A stretch of DNA of 64,000 nt from Seriola aureovittata (GCF_021018895.1 NC_079377.1:11538501-11602500), one strand, 5' to 3'. Shown: positions 30,742-42,923, counted from the first letter of the stretch. Translations and numbers: made by a program. Notes: generated by a model from the letters alone, not told the origin.

Positions 30742-31133
30742 GTATGCGCTAAGGTGTTGTGTCCATATGGCCCTGGGTAATTTATGTCACTGAAACTGTC
30801 AGAGGTGCGTTGAGTCCCATTGATGAAATGTATCCCATTACAGCACTGGTGTTTGAGTAAAGGCTTTTACAAAACGGCACATACTGTATGAGATATTGGA
30901 GCAACTATACTCCTGGTGTCCATCTTGTTGTCTACCCGCCACGTACACACATGTAGCACAATGTGAACCTGTATCAGCATCTGCTCTCTGGCACACCAGT
31001 TAAATTAACACATTTGTAGTGCCAAGTCCTGCACAGTGGGGGGTTCGCTCGGTGAACAGTGGGACAGTGGATGGAGAGGTGTGATTGTGCTGACTAATGA
31101 AGACTGGTGTGACTGTTCCGCCCTCCTGCTCAG
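30742..31133 (+). other. Intron, nothing recognised
   Basis: 392 bases without a feature I can support. Confidence 0.7.
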
Positions 31134-31333
31134 ATGCGGCTTGGGCGGATATCAGCGGCTCTGTGGAGGAGAGGAAGCAACACCTGGAGGAGTCCAACAA
31201 GAATCTGGACATCTTCCAGACAACTGAGCTGCAGCTTGGTCAGTGGCTTTCAGAGAAGGAGCTGATGATGAGTGTCCTTGGGCCCCTTTCGATTGACCCC
31301 AACATGCTTAAAATGCAGAAGCAGCAAGTTCAG
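31134..31333 (+). CDS. dst: dst exon, spectrin-repeat rod
   Basis: Two bases plus 66 codons, with the conserved [24 protein letters not shown] segment followed by LKMQKQQVQ. Confidence 0.93.
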
Positions 31334-31448
31334 GTAAGCACGGTGCAATCTGTTGGGAATGATTTGAGGGTTTTACATCTCTTTAGAAATAAGTTATTCT
31401 TCTAGTTTTCTGATGGATTTTTCATCTTGATCGATTTCTTCCCTTTAG

Positions 31449-31947
31449 ATCCTCCAGAATGAATTTAAGAGTCGTAAACCTCAATATGAGCAACTTGAGG
31501 AAGCTGCCTCAGCCATCCTAAGCTCCTCAGGCAACCAGGACCCCTCAAGTGGGAAGCTGGTGAGGGAGCAGCTTGCTGCCGTCACCCAAAAGTGGCAAGG
31601 CCTCACAGGGCAGCTGGACCAGCGAGACGGCCTCATCGACCAGGCTGCGGTGAAAACAGGGCAGTTTCAGGAGTTACTGAGGAGTCTCAGTCAGACTGCC
31701 ACTCAGCTGGAGAGTCAGCTCACCAACCATCAGGGCCACAGCACCCAGCCCGATGCTGTGAAGATGCAGCTGGAGGACGTCCAAAACATCTCAGCTCAGC
31801 TGAGAGAAGAGAGGAAGAAGCTGAAGGAGGCTGAGGCCATCAACACGGAGCTCACAGCGATGGTGACGGAGGACTATCTGAAAGCCGACTTAGCGAGGCA
31901 GCTGGAGAGTGTCAGCAAGCCTTTCAAACAGCTGGAAGAGAAAGCAG
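31449..31947 (+). CDS. dst: dst exon, spectrin-repeat rod
   Basis: 166 codons plus one base, with VREQLAAVTQKWQGLTGQLD and VTEDYLKADLARQLESVSK. Confidence 0.94.
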
Positions 31948-32350
31948 GTTGGCCTTGTAACTTAACCTAATAATGTAGTGTTGTAATGTTTGGAAAGAAG
32001 GAATGATTCTATTCGTGTTGAATCACTGCAGAATATATTTATTCTATGACAACAACTTCCTGACAGACTAAGCTGTTGTAATCACAGTTGCTCTTGAGGA
32101 GTATAAAACTCTGGTCAAGGCTCTATTTTAACTTTTTATTTTTTGTCAACACATCAACTTATTTGACATTTATTTAAATCTATCTATTTGGTTCAAACTG
32201 AGACTGATGACTGAATCAGTCAGAAATGTTGAATGAATTAGAAAAGTCCCCTGCTGTAATACTGTAGTACTGCAGTAATGGTTCTACTTTTTTATGTAAA
32301 AAAAGTGTGACAGCATTTAACTCACTACTTGTCACATTTCTCTGTTGTAG
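31948..32350 (+). other. Intron, nothing recognised
   Basis: 403 AT-rich bases with splice sites only. Confidence 0.7.
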
Positions 32351-33819
32351 CAAAAAAGATTGAGCAGCTGAACTCAACGTTTGCCAGCTCTCAGCAGTTC
32401 CATCAGACCTCCAAAGACTTCCAGTCATGGCTGGGTGAAAAGCTCCAGGACCAGTCTCAGCCCCAGCCCATCTCCGCCAAAGTGGACATCCTGCAGCAAA
32501 CCATGGAGGAGCACAGTAAGCTCCAGGAGGCTCTCAGTGAACATGAAGAAGCTTATAACACGATCATCGGGGAAGGGGAGATGCTTCTGCAGAAGACTGA
32601 TGGCGCAGAAAAACTGGCACTACAAGGGCAGCTCACTACCCTCTCCTCCAACTGGGAGGAGGTGAAGAAGGGCTCTGTGGAGCACGCTGATAAACTCCAG
32701 ACTGCTCTGCAGAGATCTCGGAAGTATCAGGAGCACGCAGAGAAGCTCAGCTCTTGGATTCAGGAGTGTGAAGCAGGCGAGGGCCGAGTCAAACTCACTG
32801 TTGACCCCGTTGCTGTTGAGAGCTCGATTTCTCAGGTGAAAGCACTCCAGAAGGATGTTGACAAGCACCGAGGGATGGTGGAGCAGCTCAACGCGGCTGC
32901 AGATAGCCTCCTAGAGGTGGCCAACACCGACACTAAAGCTATAAAGGAGGAGAAGGCTAGCATTGGCAAAAGAGTGGATAATGTAGTGGAAGGTCTGCAG
33001 AGCAAGAGGGATTCCCTGGAGAAGATCTCACACGTGGTTAAAGAATTCAATGATGCCTACAAGGAGGCAAAGGGTCAGCTTGAGGGAGCTAAGAAGCAGG
33101 TGGATGCCTATGAATCGCAGGGAGTGCAGGGCCACAGCAATAAGAACCTGACCAACATGAAAGCCCAACATAAGAGTTTAGAGGGAATGCAGAACCAAGT
33201 CGAGCACCTGAAGAGCTTGGCCAAGGACCTTGTAGTAGACGTCCCCGATGCTGATGGAGTGACAGATCTCTTACTACAGGCTGACAGCATAGAAAAAGAC
33301 TATGGCTCCATGACCGAGAAACTAGAGGAGACGTGCCAAGTCTTGGAGGGTAAACTGCAAGGTATTGGGCAGTTCCAAAACAGCATCCGTGATATGTTTA
33401 CCCATTTCACGGACCTGGATGATGAACTGGACAGCATGGCTCCTGTGGATCTTGAGCTGGCCACTCTTAAAGAACAGCAGGACAGCATCCAGAGCTTTGT
33501 GGCTAAACTGCAAGAGCTGATGGCCAACACAGCAAACGCAGGAGACAGCTGTAAGAAGATGCTGGAGACTGAAACCTCACCTGACCTCTTAGGCCTGAAG
33601 AGAGATCTGGATGCTCTGAGTAAGCAGTGTGGTAAACTGTTGGACAGAGCTAAAGGCAGAGAGGTGCAGGTGCAGAGCACTCTCACCAAGATAGAGGAGC
33701 TGTACGGTAAACTCCACCAAATGGAAGATAAACTCAGCAGAGCCGAGGACAAGGAGGCGTCTCAGGAGGCGGTCGGCATGGAGACAGACGTCATCAACCA
33801 ACAGCTGGAGGCCTTTAAG
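32351..33819 (+). CDS. dst: dst large rod exon (about four spectrin repeats)
   Basis: 1,469 bases: two bases complete a split Ala, then 489 codons run to EAFK at phase 0. Landmarks are KDFQSWLGEKL, AGEGRVKLTVDPVAVESSIS, KNLTNMKAQHKSLEG, LQGIGQFQNSIRDMF, LDDELDSMAPVDLE and DLLGLKRDLDALSKQCGKLL. Spectrin-repeat Trp and heptads recur about every 105-115 residues. The next exon is 7.3 kb away, and the alternative short-isoform promoter lies between. Confidence 0.95.
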
Positions 33820-35595
33820 GTACAGTGTCCTCAGTTTGACATTCATCTTGTTGCATAGGCCTAAATACAGAATTTCAGATGACTTGATTTTCATTCCTCT
33901 GAGTGAATGAGTCGTATGATTGAATATATGTGAAATCACAGCAGCATAAAAATCGATGTTAACGGCTTCCTTCTTACATTTGCACCTATTTGTTTCGAGC
34001 TCTCAGGGGATCAGTATGCTTTGCTACAGTTGTGAACATGATGATATAATTGTTCAGGAGGGACTTTGCACTTCTTCACACACCGAGACCTGTTTAGTTT
34101 GCTTTGCACATCAGTGATGAAGCTGTGGCCGTGGACTGCACTGCTTCTGGTATCCCAAAAGTTGTTTCCCTCTCCACTGTGTATTTGTGGACATTAGGTG
34201 GATATGTAATATTAGTCGTTTGTTTGAGGCCTGTCTAAAGAGAACCTTTATAGATCGATAGTGCTGAAGCTGTACCTTTAAACTGACAGTTCTCAAAATA
34301 GTGTGTCTTTCCAATAATGTCTATAGAGATACGATGATGGACATTTTCGCTCTTACAATCTGTTGACTTACAGTATAGTCTCATTAAAATTTGACTAAAA
34401 TTAGATGATAAAAAGTACAAATTTCATACAGTTTTTAAGAATAAATGTCACATAATCATAATTTATTTTTCAATATTTAGTGCCCCCTTTGCTTTTCAAA
34501 TTGGAAGTTATTGAGAAATGCTACTGTCATAGTTACATGAATCATCCAGACTAAAGGCTAATCTGCAATTCTCTATTATACATTTCTCTTATACATTTCC
34601 AAAATTCTCCCAAAATCGTACAAATAATATTTTAGATGCTGTCCCAGCACAAAACCTTGCACTGGGGCAGTTCAGCGGCAGGCTCTATGCTGAGGACACT
34701 TGCTACATGCGCGGCAATCCTCGGGGGACTGCTGGTTCATTCGGGGCATCTGTTGTTAACAAAAGAGCTACGGCCCATATGCAGTGCTGGTGCAGGAGGG
34801 ATGGACCCTCGCGGCCAGGTGGTCGCCAGCAGGGCGTCACTTGATTCATTAATGAAGCTGGGTCTGCATCCTGATCTCTTCATGTTGATATTGTTGTTCT
34901 TTTAGTTCTGAACCTTCACAGCCTGACGTTATCGCTGGTTATAAGCTTAGAGGAGCCTGGTGTTAATTTGACTATTGTGACATAGATACCAGTTAGTAGT
35001 GATGGTTAATGATATTTAAAATGTCCTGAAACCTTAGCTGAGCGTCCATTAAAGCTTGTGCTAAAGGTTGTGTAATTTAGCTAAATTAACTGCTATGTAA
35101 TGCTCCCTTTACGATTAATACAGCAATATTGAAAATGACTGTAGGGTTTTCATTGTAAAAGCTTATCAGTACACACTATTGTACTATTGTATATTGACCT
35201 AATGGTCTGTTTTCACTTTCTCTGACTCTCCACATTGTCTATAAAATGATGGAGGTCTCTGTTGGTATCAGTGAAGGATAAAACAAGGGCCATTAGCAAG
35301 ATTTACAGACGATGCAAAATATTTTTAAAAGCCTATAAATTCCTGTGGAGTTTTCCAAAAGAGGATTAACCTATATTTAGAGGTGAAATTCTGAAACACT
35401 TAATCATTTATAGTATTAGATAGCATTACAATAAAACAATGTAAACAGCCGTGTATAGGCAAGTGACACAGATCTATGCTAAGATGTAGGTCAAGGGATT
35501 TTTTTTTTTTTTTTTCAATTAAGAGGTTGTTGTACTCACATAGCAGGGCTGCGTCCATACCCCTTGTTGAGTTACATGGATTAAAGTATCATTGT

Positions 35596-35634
35596 GGGCG
35601 TGGGTGGAGTGGGTGGGGTGGGGTGGTGGTGGGG
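35596..35634 (+). other. G-quadruplex-type motif
   Basis: At least four GGG or GGGG runs separated by loops of 1-6 bases within 39 bases on the + (coding) strand, so the structure could form in the pre-mRNA. Confidence 0.6.
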
Positions 35635-36699
35635 TAAGACAGACAGTTTGTTGTGTGGAGTTTAGTTCAAAAGCCTTGAAGGATAACTATTAAAGATGTG
35701 ATTGATTCAAATTGTTGCTGAGCAGTGTTGTCATGGTGCGTGTTTTACCCCCCCCCCCCCTTTGTGCTGTCACCAGTCTGGGTTGAGAGGGCATACACAG
35801 CCTCAGCTGCTGCTGGAAAATCCCCTTTGTGCGCAACCATACCAATACTTAGCTAAACTTGAATTGTTTCTTTATTTAGATGCAGTATGAAAACATTAAA
35901 TGATTTTCTTATAATATGTTTTATATTCTCTGGATCAGACTGTGGGTGTAAGTAAGTGGGCTTTATTGGCAGCTGGTGGGAAAGAAATAAACAGAGAAAG
36001 ACAGCGCTTGGATTCACCTCTTTCATGTGCTGTTACCATTTTAGGTCAAGTTTTGAAAGAGACATGCCTGACTTCATGTGTTTACTCTCGTTTTTCCACA
36101 TGAGATTTGTGGAAGCTTGTCTGAGGAAGTCCTGGTGTATGTTCGTATATCTTTAAGTGTACCTTAAAGTGCAGCTCTGGTGACTCAACACTACTGGGGG
36201 TTGGCGTGGGTGTCTTTGCTCACTGCTCAGACATTACATCAGTGTGTCTTTCAGTTTGAAAAGGAATTTCTACCTCCTGAATCATACTGTTGCTGAACCA
36301 GTTCATTGAAATTGATGGTAAAAAAGTGTCACATGGACCACGTAGTGTTGCTTACTCACTGCCACATATTGATGATACGCTCTCCTCAGAGTGAAACGTG
36401 AAACCTCTATGGGCCACTTTCTATACAGATAGAGTGCACATTGTATTGCTGTAAGGCAGTTATGTTGGGTTTTCTATTCATCAAAGGTTTCTAGTCTTTG
36501 TTTCCAGTGCAGAACTAAATCTCCACTGTTAAAGCAGTGATCAGCTGAACCTAAATGTCAGAGGACCAGTTTGAAAACAATCTCCTTTACGCTCCCACAA
36601 CACATTTGTGACAATGACATGAAAACCTATTCATTAGAAGTTGAATGTTGTGTCAGGCTGCTTGGTTTACTGGATCGCAACTGGATCGCTCACAACTGT

Positions 36700-37014
36700 T
36701 ATCTCGTTGATTGAATTAATCTGCAACAAATTTTAAAATTTATTTGTTGCTTTTGTTTTTTGTTTAAGCAAAAATGCCCAAAGTTGTTGGTTTTAGCTTT
36801 GCAAAAGTTGGTTTGCTGGTTCCCTTAATGGCCTGTGATGGTAAACTGAATATCTTTTGGTTCTGGACTGTTGGTTTGGTAACAAACTATTTAAATACAT
36901 CAGCTGGGGCTCTGAGAATGTGATGGACATTTTTTCACTATTTTCAGACTATTTACAACATTAAATGATTGGACAATAAACGATAATAAAGATAATCATT
37001 AATTGCAGCCCTAA
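36700..37014 (-). mobile_element. Old interspersed repeat of acanthomorph type
   Basis: Features typical of a repeat I recall from many percomorph genomes occur in order. They are TAAACTGAATATCTTTTGGT, GGACTGTTGGTTTGG, GGGGCTCTGAGAATGTGATG, GACATTTTTTCACTATTTTC, and a final AATTGCAGCCCTAA. No coding capacity is visible. Copies of this type usually read with GGGCTGCAA at the 5' end, so this copy is reversed. Family identity is from memory. Confidence 0.65.
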
Positions 37015-38206
37015 TCTTTCAATCTAGTCTTTTAGGAAAGAGAAATCAATTCACTTAATAATCCAGGAAACTCTTCAATCCATTTCATTTTATCAAAAGT
37101 CACAGCTCAGCACAGTCAGGTTTACACAGAGAATAATTTAAAGTAATTTTGATTTATCACTGGTGATTTGATAATTCTCTGTTATCTTCCACATGAAGAG
37201 CACATGTTTCTCCCTCTGTCTGTCTCAGATTTGGCTCCTAGTTGCCACTGCACTGTTGTAGTACCTCCTCTGTGCCTGATTATTTGAAGAGGCTGAGTGT
37301 TGCTGTTGAAAAATCTTTATTCAGTTTTTTTTTCTTTTGACAGAAAAATGTGTCCTCTCTTCAACCTTTGTTCTCTGCAACTTTTGCCTAAAAAGAATTT
37401 ATGTGAACTTCACAAAGATATTTGGAACAGTGTTGACAATGGGACCCGCAGCAGCCAAGAAAATGACTAGGAGAATTATTTGTATTCATTCACCCTAAAA
37501 GCCGGAATATTTATAAAGTATGCAGGTTTCAGTGGCTGAACATCCTTCTTTAAAATCCCACCAGATCTTTAACTGCTTATTTATCTCTGCCAGCGTCCTC
37601 TTTCCGTCTCTTCTCATGCGTGCAGAATTGGACAAAGAAGTTGGGATTGTTCAGCTCCTTGCCGAGCTACTGTGGCAGAGACAATCCAGGAAACAAAAAT
37701 AAATTCCTTTTATTATCTCCTCTATCCTCCTTTTCTCTCCTACCCCGGTCACTGGACATAAAAAGCCCCTTCATGCACTTGGCAGAGACATCGGTGTTAA
37801 ATTACCTGGGACCTGTGCCCCCCTCAGCATTCCACAGTAATTAAGAATATCTGCAGGGTCCACAGCAACTGTCCACAAGAGAAAAAAAAGAGGGCAAAGA
37901 GGGAAAAAAGGAAAAATGTGTATCTATTTCAGCATAGTGTGATGTCATCAGAGTGGGAACTGCTGCTGCCTGCTGGTCTAGGTTTTTTTTTTTTTTTTCT
38001 TTTTCTGTGAAGTAAAAAAAGCTGGTGCGTATGGCTTCCTCTCCCCGATCCCTCAGTCACTAAAAGAAAAAGAAGAAGAAGAAACGTAAGTGATTGTGTC
38101 AGGATGCAGAAGATGGCTTAGAAGTGAAGTCATATGGACCATTCAGACATAAGGGGGAATTAGAAAGGAGGAGAAAAAAAAAAAAAAAAAAAAAAGGGTC
38201 ATGTGT

Positions 38207-38402
38207 CCACCAATCAACATGTGCCGGAGCGGCTCTGAGCACAAATGGAGTTGTGGCAGATGTTGTCTGAATAATGAGCGGGGGCGGGGCATGAAACCCT
38301 CTGCCAGGAGGGTGTCTGTCATTGCGAGTGGAGCGATGAGAGAGAAAGGGCAGGCTTTTTTGTTTATCCAAGAGTACCAGCTCTCCTCAGAACAGCCCAC
38401 AG
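38207..38402 (+). promoter_or_regulatory. dst: Candidate internal promoter of a short dst isoform
   Basis: A CCAATC box lies at 38210-38215 and a GC box (GGGGCGGGGC) at 38281-38290, without a convincing TATA box. They stand 550-750 bases upstream of the ATG at 38962. This arrangement fits a CCAAT/Sp1-type promoter. The transcription start and any 5' UTR splicing are not determined. Confidence 0.5.
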
Positions 38403-38961
38403 TTTTTTGGTAGAGCCTGCTGGATTTGTCTGTGGATATTTTTCACTTTGCACTGAAGATTTTCCTTCAGCTCACATGGATGCTGCAGGGATTTCAGGGA
38501 AAAAGAAGCACTTTGGACCAAAGGACTAGTGATTAAGTTTTGGCAATGCACGGAGAAGAGCCTAGAGGAATATTTTTAGGATAGGTGACTGTATTGAAAG
38601 ACTGGATTTTCATTCCTTATATGGACTATGAAGCTGCTATACCGGATTTTTTTTAATATTGTTTGACATGTTTGTATTTCATAAGACTTTATTTTTAACA
38701 TTTAGCTGAATTTTTGTCAATATTTAAATCTCCACAAGTAATTGTATATTTTATTTTGAAAAACAAGTGGAAACCTTTAATTTGTTAACATGTAAAAGAG
38801 GAGAATTCATTATTTTGCACACAGTTGCTTGCCATGTCAGTTGGTCACATTGTGCTCCTTTGTGAATGACTCCATATGCACTAGAGCAACATATACCTCA
38901 AAGGATTTTAACTACATCCTTAATCTTTTTTTGTGTAGTGAGTGGTGACAATTGTTTTAGC
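38403..38961 (+). other. Presumed 5' UTR / upstream sequence of the short isoform
   Basis: AT-rich. An acceptor-like TTGTTTTAG ends at 38960, directly before C-ATG at 38961-38964, so the 5' UTR may be spliced to the exon right at the start codon. Several upstream ATGs (for example 38866) are in frame but give no conserved residues. Confidence 0.45.
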
Positions 38962-40230
38962 ATGGGTAAACCGCTGAGCAGACCAGATTGCCTCAGACAA
39001 AACCCTTCCTGTGTGGGGAAGGGGGAGGAGGAGGACCTGAACATTGATGACTGCTATGTGCCCCAGAGATCCATTTATGACACCGTGCGGCTCAATGAGC
39101 AGATAGACTCGGGCTCTAAAGGCAGCCTTTCTTCCCGGCACTTCACAGGCACCCTACCTTACACACACCGCACGTTAGACCTCAGCAGCCTGTGTGGAAA
39201 TGGAGTTATCTCTGCTTCTAGTTCATTTGAGCTCAGAAGCAGAAAGCCTGCCCTGCTGGATGAGCGTGTGGTCTTTGATGGACTTAAACTCAATGGGAAC
39301 ATAATCAGGGCGACTGATGCGGTGGTGCCTAAGTCACGGCTCCAGGGAGGAGAGAAAAAGGACCATCCTCATCATCGAAGGTCATGGCGGACCTTTGCCC
39401 CCACTAATCTGGGCGAGTATGCCAGCCGCAGCGGAACCTTGTGCTCTGGGAGCGTGGAGAGGCCTGGGTTGATAAACGACAGGAGAGGACAGAGTATGAC
39501 CAGCTCACTGACATCTGAAGAGGACTCAGGTCTGTACAGTCCTACTGTGGAGCGGGAGCGACACGCTCATCGATCCCACAAAAGAGCAGGTCACGGTACA
39601 AGGAGCCTGTCGTCCTCAGAGGCGATGCATATGTCCGGGGACCTGAAAACTCTGCGATCGCTCAGCTCAGGGCAGGAGGAGTTTCCTTTCACCCCTGCGA
39701 GGGACAACCGCTCTCTTTACCACAGCAGTAGCTTGGTCCAGGAGCCCCGAAAGGTAGAATCTGGTATGGGTGGACTCAGTGAAAGGGATACCCTGAGCAA
39801 TGGAGAATACAAACACTCCACAGGGAGGTCCTCCTCAGGCTCAGCCTCCAGGACTCAAAACGACAGCTCTGGATGGCGCTCCAGGACGTTAACAGACTAT
39901 GACGAGCTGTCCACTGCTGAGCTGTTAGAGGATGTGTCACGTCAGGATGACTGTGAGTTGGTTAGTGTGGTGGTGACGGAGCCTGAGACGTACGGAAACT
40001 CTGTAACTCTACCCATAGAGAGCCGCCACCAAACAAAACCATGTACTGTGCAACAAGGAGCGTCCAAGTACAACATGGAAGAGCTGGAGGAGTTTCTGCA
40101 GTCGGTGGAGGCCTGTCTGCCTAAAAGTTTACAGGCATTCCAGCACACAGGAGAGCACGAGATAGAGGCTTTACTGAATGCCATCGCCGCGTGTCCTGAA
40201 ATGGACCCTATGGGTTATTTCTCCTCACAG
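38962..40230 (+). CDS. dst: dst internal alternative first exon, short isoform with MGKPLSRP start
   Basis: 423 codons from ATG 38962 to donor GTGCCC at 40231, phase 0, so it joins AFQKDDIDPL in the rod exon at 41150 in frame. The start was chosen because MGKPLSRPDC followed by KGEEEDLNIDDCYVPQRSIY is the conserved N-terminus I recall for internal-promoter spectraplakin isoforms (best known in MACF1). Gly2 with Ser6 fits the N-myristoylation pattern, and Cys10 could be palmitoylated. The middle is Ser/Arg-rich and probably disordered (LTSEEDSGLYSPTVERERHA). The last 60 residues form an acidic helix (YNMEELEEFLQSVEACLPKS). The predicted protein lacks CH, plakin and plakin-repeat parts but keeps the distal rod, EF-hands and GAS2, making it a membrane-linked microtubule binder. 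The function is inferred. Confidence 0.85.
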
Positions 40231-41149
40231 GTGCCCAAAAATAGCCACTTCCTTCATTTCCGAGTTTCGCTCATTAGTTGGTCCAGCAGGTTTCACTAGA
40301 TAACACGCCTCTTTAGATGAGTGTTTCCTGGCTTGGTGTTTTTCATACATATCTGATTACATGATGGGTGAATTAGGTTTTGCTTACCAGTTCAGACTGG
40401 AAGGCTGTCTGCGTGATTGTGCACAGCTGTGCTTTAACTTTTAGCCATGCTCTGCCCTTTTAGAAAGCTGCTGACTGGTTAGAGAGTTGTTTATGTCAGC
40501 TGGATTTTCACACCCAACCTGAGGTGATGGCGTGGCAATTGTGTTTCAGGAAGTGGGAGAACTCCCTGGCATCATTTTGAACTTTTTTGAACTCTTTATA
40601 ATTTAAAATAGTGAAAAAAAGGCCAGTCACAAGTTGAAGGAACATAAGGTGATTTCTTCAAATATCTTGTAAGACATAAAACAAAGAAAATCAGCCAATA
40701 CCATGTTCAGGATTTTTTTCATAATATTTTGCTTGAAAACCCACTAAAAGGTTTAAATGACTCTCCACATAGCTAATTTCCATAAAGTCTAGATCTAGAT
40801 CATCCAGTGTTATTTATTTTTGTTCATTTCATTTTGTTACCTGTTCTGATATTTTTGAGAAAGTATTTGTCTAAAGCTCAGCTGGACAAATGATTTTTGC
40901 AGGACAGAATCATGACAGAGCAATATTGAAATTAAAATCACATTTAAAAAGGAATTGTTCAGAATGATACTTAATTTTGTCTCGTTCTGAAAAAGGCAAT
41001 AAACCCAGTAATGCATCATTGAAATCATTGGTCTTTGAACAGTTGGAGCAGTAATAAAGTCAGTTTAATGAACCCCTAAATAAGACTGATGACATTGTAG
41101 TCTGAGCACTTATAAAATATTTATTGTGATTTGTTCCATTTGTCTTTAG
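40231..41149 (+). other. Intron, nothing recognised
   Basis: 919 AT-rich bases between the short-isoform exon and the shared rod exon. Confidence 0.7.
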
Positions 41150-41311
41150 GCCTTCCAGAAAGACGACATTGATCCGTTGCAGACGCAGCTTCAAGACATC
41201 AACTCCCTCGGTCAGGGCCTGATCCAAAATGCCACCAAAGGCACCAGCATCAAGAAGCTTGAGGATGACCTGGAGGGTGTCAACACAAAGTGGAATACGC
41301 TCAATAAAAAG
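41150..41311 (+). CDS. dst: dst exon, distal rod (shared by long and short isoforms)
   Basis: 54 codons, phase 0, with DDIDPLQTQLQDINSLGQGL. The donor GTTATT is weak. Confidence 0.92.
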
Positions 41312-41496
41312 GTTATTTGTTATATACTACCGGTCTGACTGGCTGATGTTTGCTTTTGACTAGTAGTCATTCGTGAAAATACAAAGACATATTGTCATTC
41401 ATTCTTGCTATTTGTTATAGTGTCCTCCTTTGATGAGTTACCGCTTTACTGCTTAAGTGAAACAGGTGACGTCTGTATTTACCATGTGGTCTGCAG

Positions 41497-41667
41497 ATTG
41501 CTGAACGTTCAGCCCAGCTTCACGAAGCCCTGTTGCATTGTGGGAGGTTCCAGGATGCTCTGGAGTCCCTGCTCAGCTGGTTGACCGACACAGAGGAGCT
41601 CATGGCCAATCAAAAGCCTCCCTCTGCAGAGTTCAAAGTGGTCAAGGCACAGATACAAGAGCAGAAA
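41497..41667 (+). CDS. dst: dst exon, distal rod
   Basis: 57 codons, phase 0, with [20 protein letters not shown] and [20 protein letters not shown]. Confidence 0.95.
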
Positions 41668-41959
41668 GTAAGACAGTATCACATGGTACAAACACATAAA
41701 CACACACTCAGAACACACCAGCTCTATATTTACCTCTCTATTTCAACTCTGCAAAACCAACAAAACATTATGACTTTCACATTCATCTTATTTAATTGAC
41801 ATCCATTGTTAAACAAGAGTGTGGAACACAAAGCTTTTACTTTAATGGACACTTAATTTGTGCCTGTTAGATTTACTGTTTTTCACCACCACGCAATGCT
41901 CGCAGTCAGAGCATGTTAAAGGCGCCCAATAACTCTCCTCCTTTGTTTTCCTCTGACAG

Positions 41960-42126
41960 CTTTTACAGAGACTGCTGGATGACCGAAAGCCGACAGTGGA
42001 GCTGATAAAAAAAGAGGGAGGGAAGGTCGCAGAACTGGCAGAGTCTGTGGATAAGGAGAAGGTTGCAAAAGAGATCGAATGCCTGGGGCAGAGGTGGGAC
42101 GCTCTGCTCAAGAAGGCTGAAAACAG
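41960..42126 (+). CDS. dst: dst exon, distal rod
   Basis: 55 codons plus AG, with LLQRLLDDRKPTVELIKKEG. Confidence 0.94.
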
Positions 42127-42763
42127 GTCTGTATAAACACCTGCAATGTTAACAAACCTATTTTCCTAAGATTTGAATTTGTGTTTTTGCCTAGATTTGG
42201 TTGTGGAAGTAATTAAACCTTCTTATTCTGTCAAATGCTTAAATTTAACTTTACTTTTCTCCTACTGAAGCTTAAAGGAATAGTTCAACATTTTAGGAAA
42301 TGCACCTTTTTTTTGTCTTTCCTGCCAAGAATTAGATGAGACAATTGACACCACTCTCACGTTTGTACAGTAAATACAGTATGAAGCTATGAAGCTACAG
42401 CTAACAGTCAGTTAGCTTAGCTTAACGCAGACAGTTTTTGTACTAATTAAACACATGACACACAAACATGTTAATTAATCATCTTTAGAGGTACTTTGTT
42501 ATGTTCGCACAGAGCCAGGCTAGCTGTGTTTGTCTTTTTACAGACTATGTGCTAAGCTAAGCTACCTAAGGTAGCTTTATTGTTCAGACATGAGAGTGGT
42601 ATCAATAAATTAACAGTAAATGTTGCACACTTGCAACAAAAGCCAATAGCAGATATTCATTAATAAGTTTGGCAGAAATGAACTTGCCTGTTAGTGTGTG
42701 CATATAAATGAGAAGCCTGTACTTTGTTCCTAATCCATTGCTGTTGCTATCATTATATTTCAG
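42127..42763 (+). other. Intron carrying a foldback repeat element
   Basis: 637 bases, more than half of them the repeat at 42272-42610. Confidence 0.75.
42272..42610 (+). mobile_element. Foldback, non-autonomous interspersed element (acanthomorph type)
   Basis: Starts TTAAAGGAATAGTTCAACAT and contains ATTAGATGAGACAATTGACA then CCACTCTCACGT. Near its end it has ACATGAGAGTGGTATCAAT, the reverse complement of that internal stretch. GTTAGCTTAGCTTAACGC near 42411 pairs with GTGCTAAGCTAAGCTAC near 42550. It matches a family I recall as abundant in percomorph fishes. It has no coding capacity. Confidence 0.75.
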
Positions 42764-42923
42764 GCACAAACAACTAGAGAGCATCTTAGTGGTCACTCAG
42801 CAGTTCCATGAGACTCTGGAGCCCCTGAGCGAATGGCTCTCCGCCACAGAGAAGCACCTGGCCAACTCAGAGCCAATCGGCACTGAGACGTCTAAACTGG
42901 AAGATCAGATCTCTCAGCATAAG
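42764..42923 (+). CDS. dst: dst exon, distal rod
   Basis: One base plus 53 codons, with [20 protein letters not shown]. Confidence 0.94.

Larger units (their letters stand above)
33820..38206 (+). other. Long intron upstream of the internal promoter
   Basis: 4.4 kb without supported coding sequence. It holds a GC-richer patch at 34636-34905, a T-run near 35501-35517, a G-rich quadruplex-type stretch (35596-35634), a C-run near 35750-35760, an old interspersed repeat (36700-37014) and a 22-base A-run (38174-38195). Confidence 0.65.

Noticed and set aside
33300..33752. 150-codon minus-strand ORF
   Set aside because: Lies opposite the large rod exon, is Ser/Leu-rich as expected from antisense of heptad coding sequence, and has no independent support.
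38057..38085. Purine-rich 29-base candidate exon between CCCTCAG and GTAAGT
   Set aside because: Its length would break the phase 0 to phase 0 junction, and it lies upstream of the presumed promoter, so it has no clear transcript to belong to.
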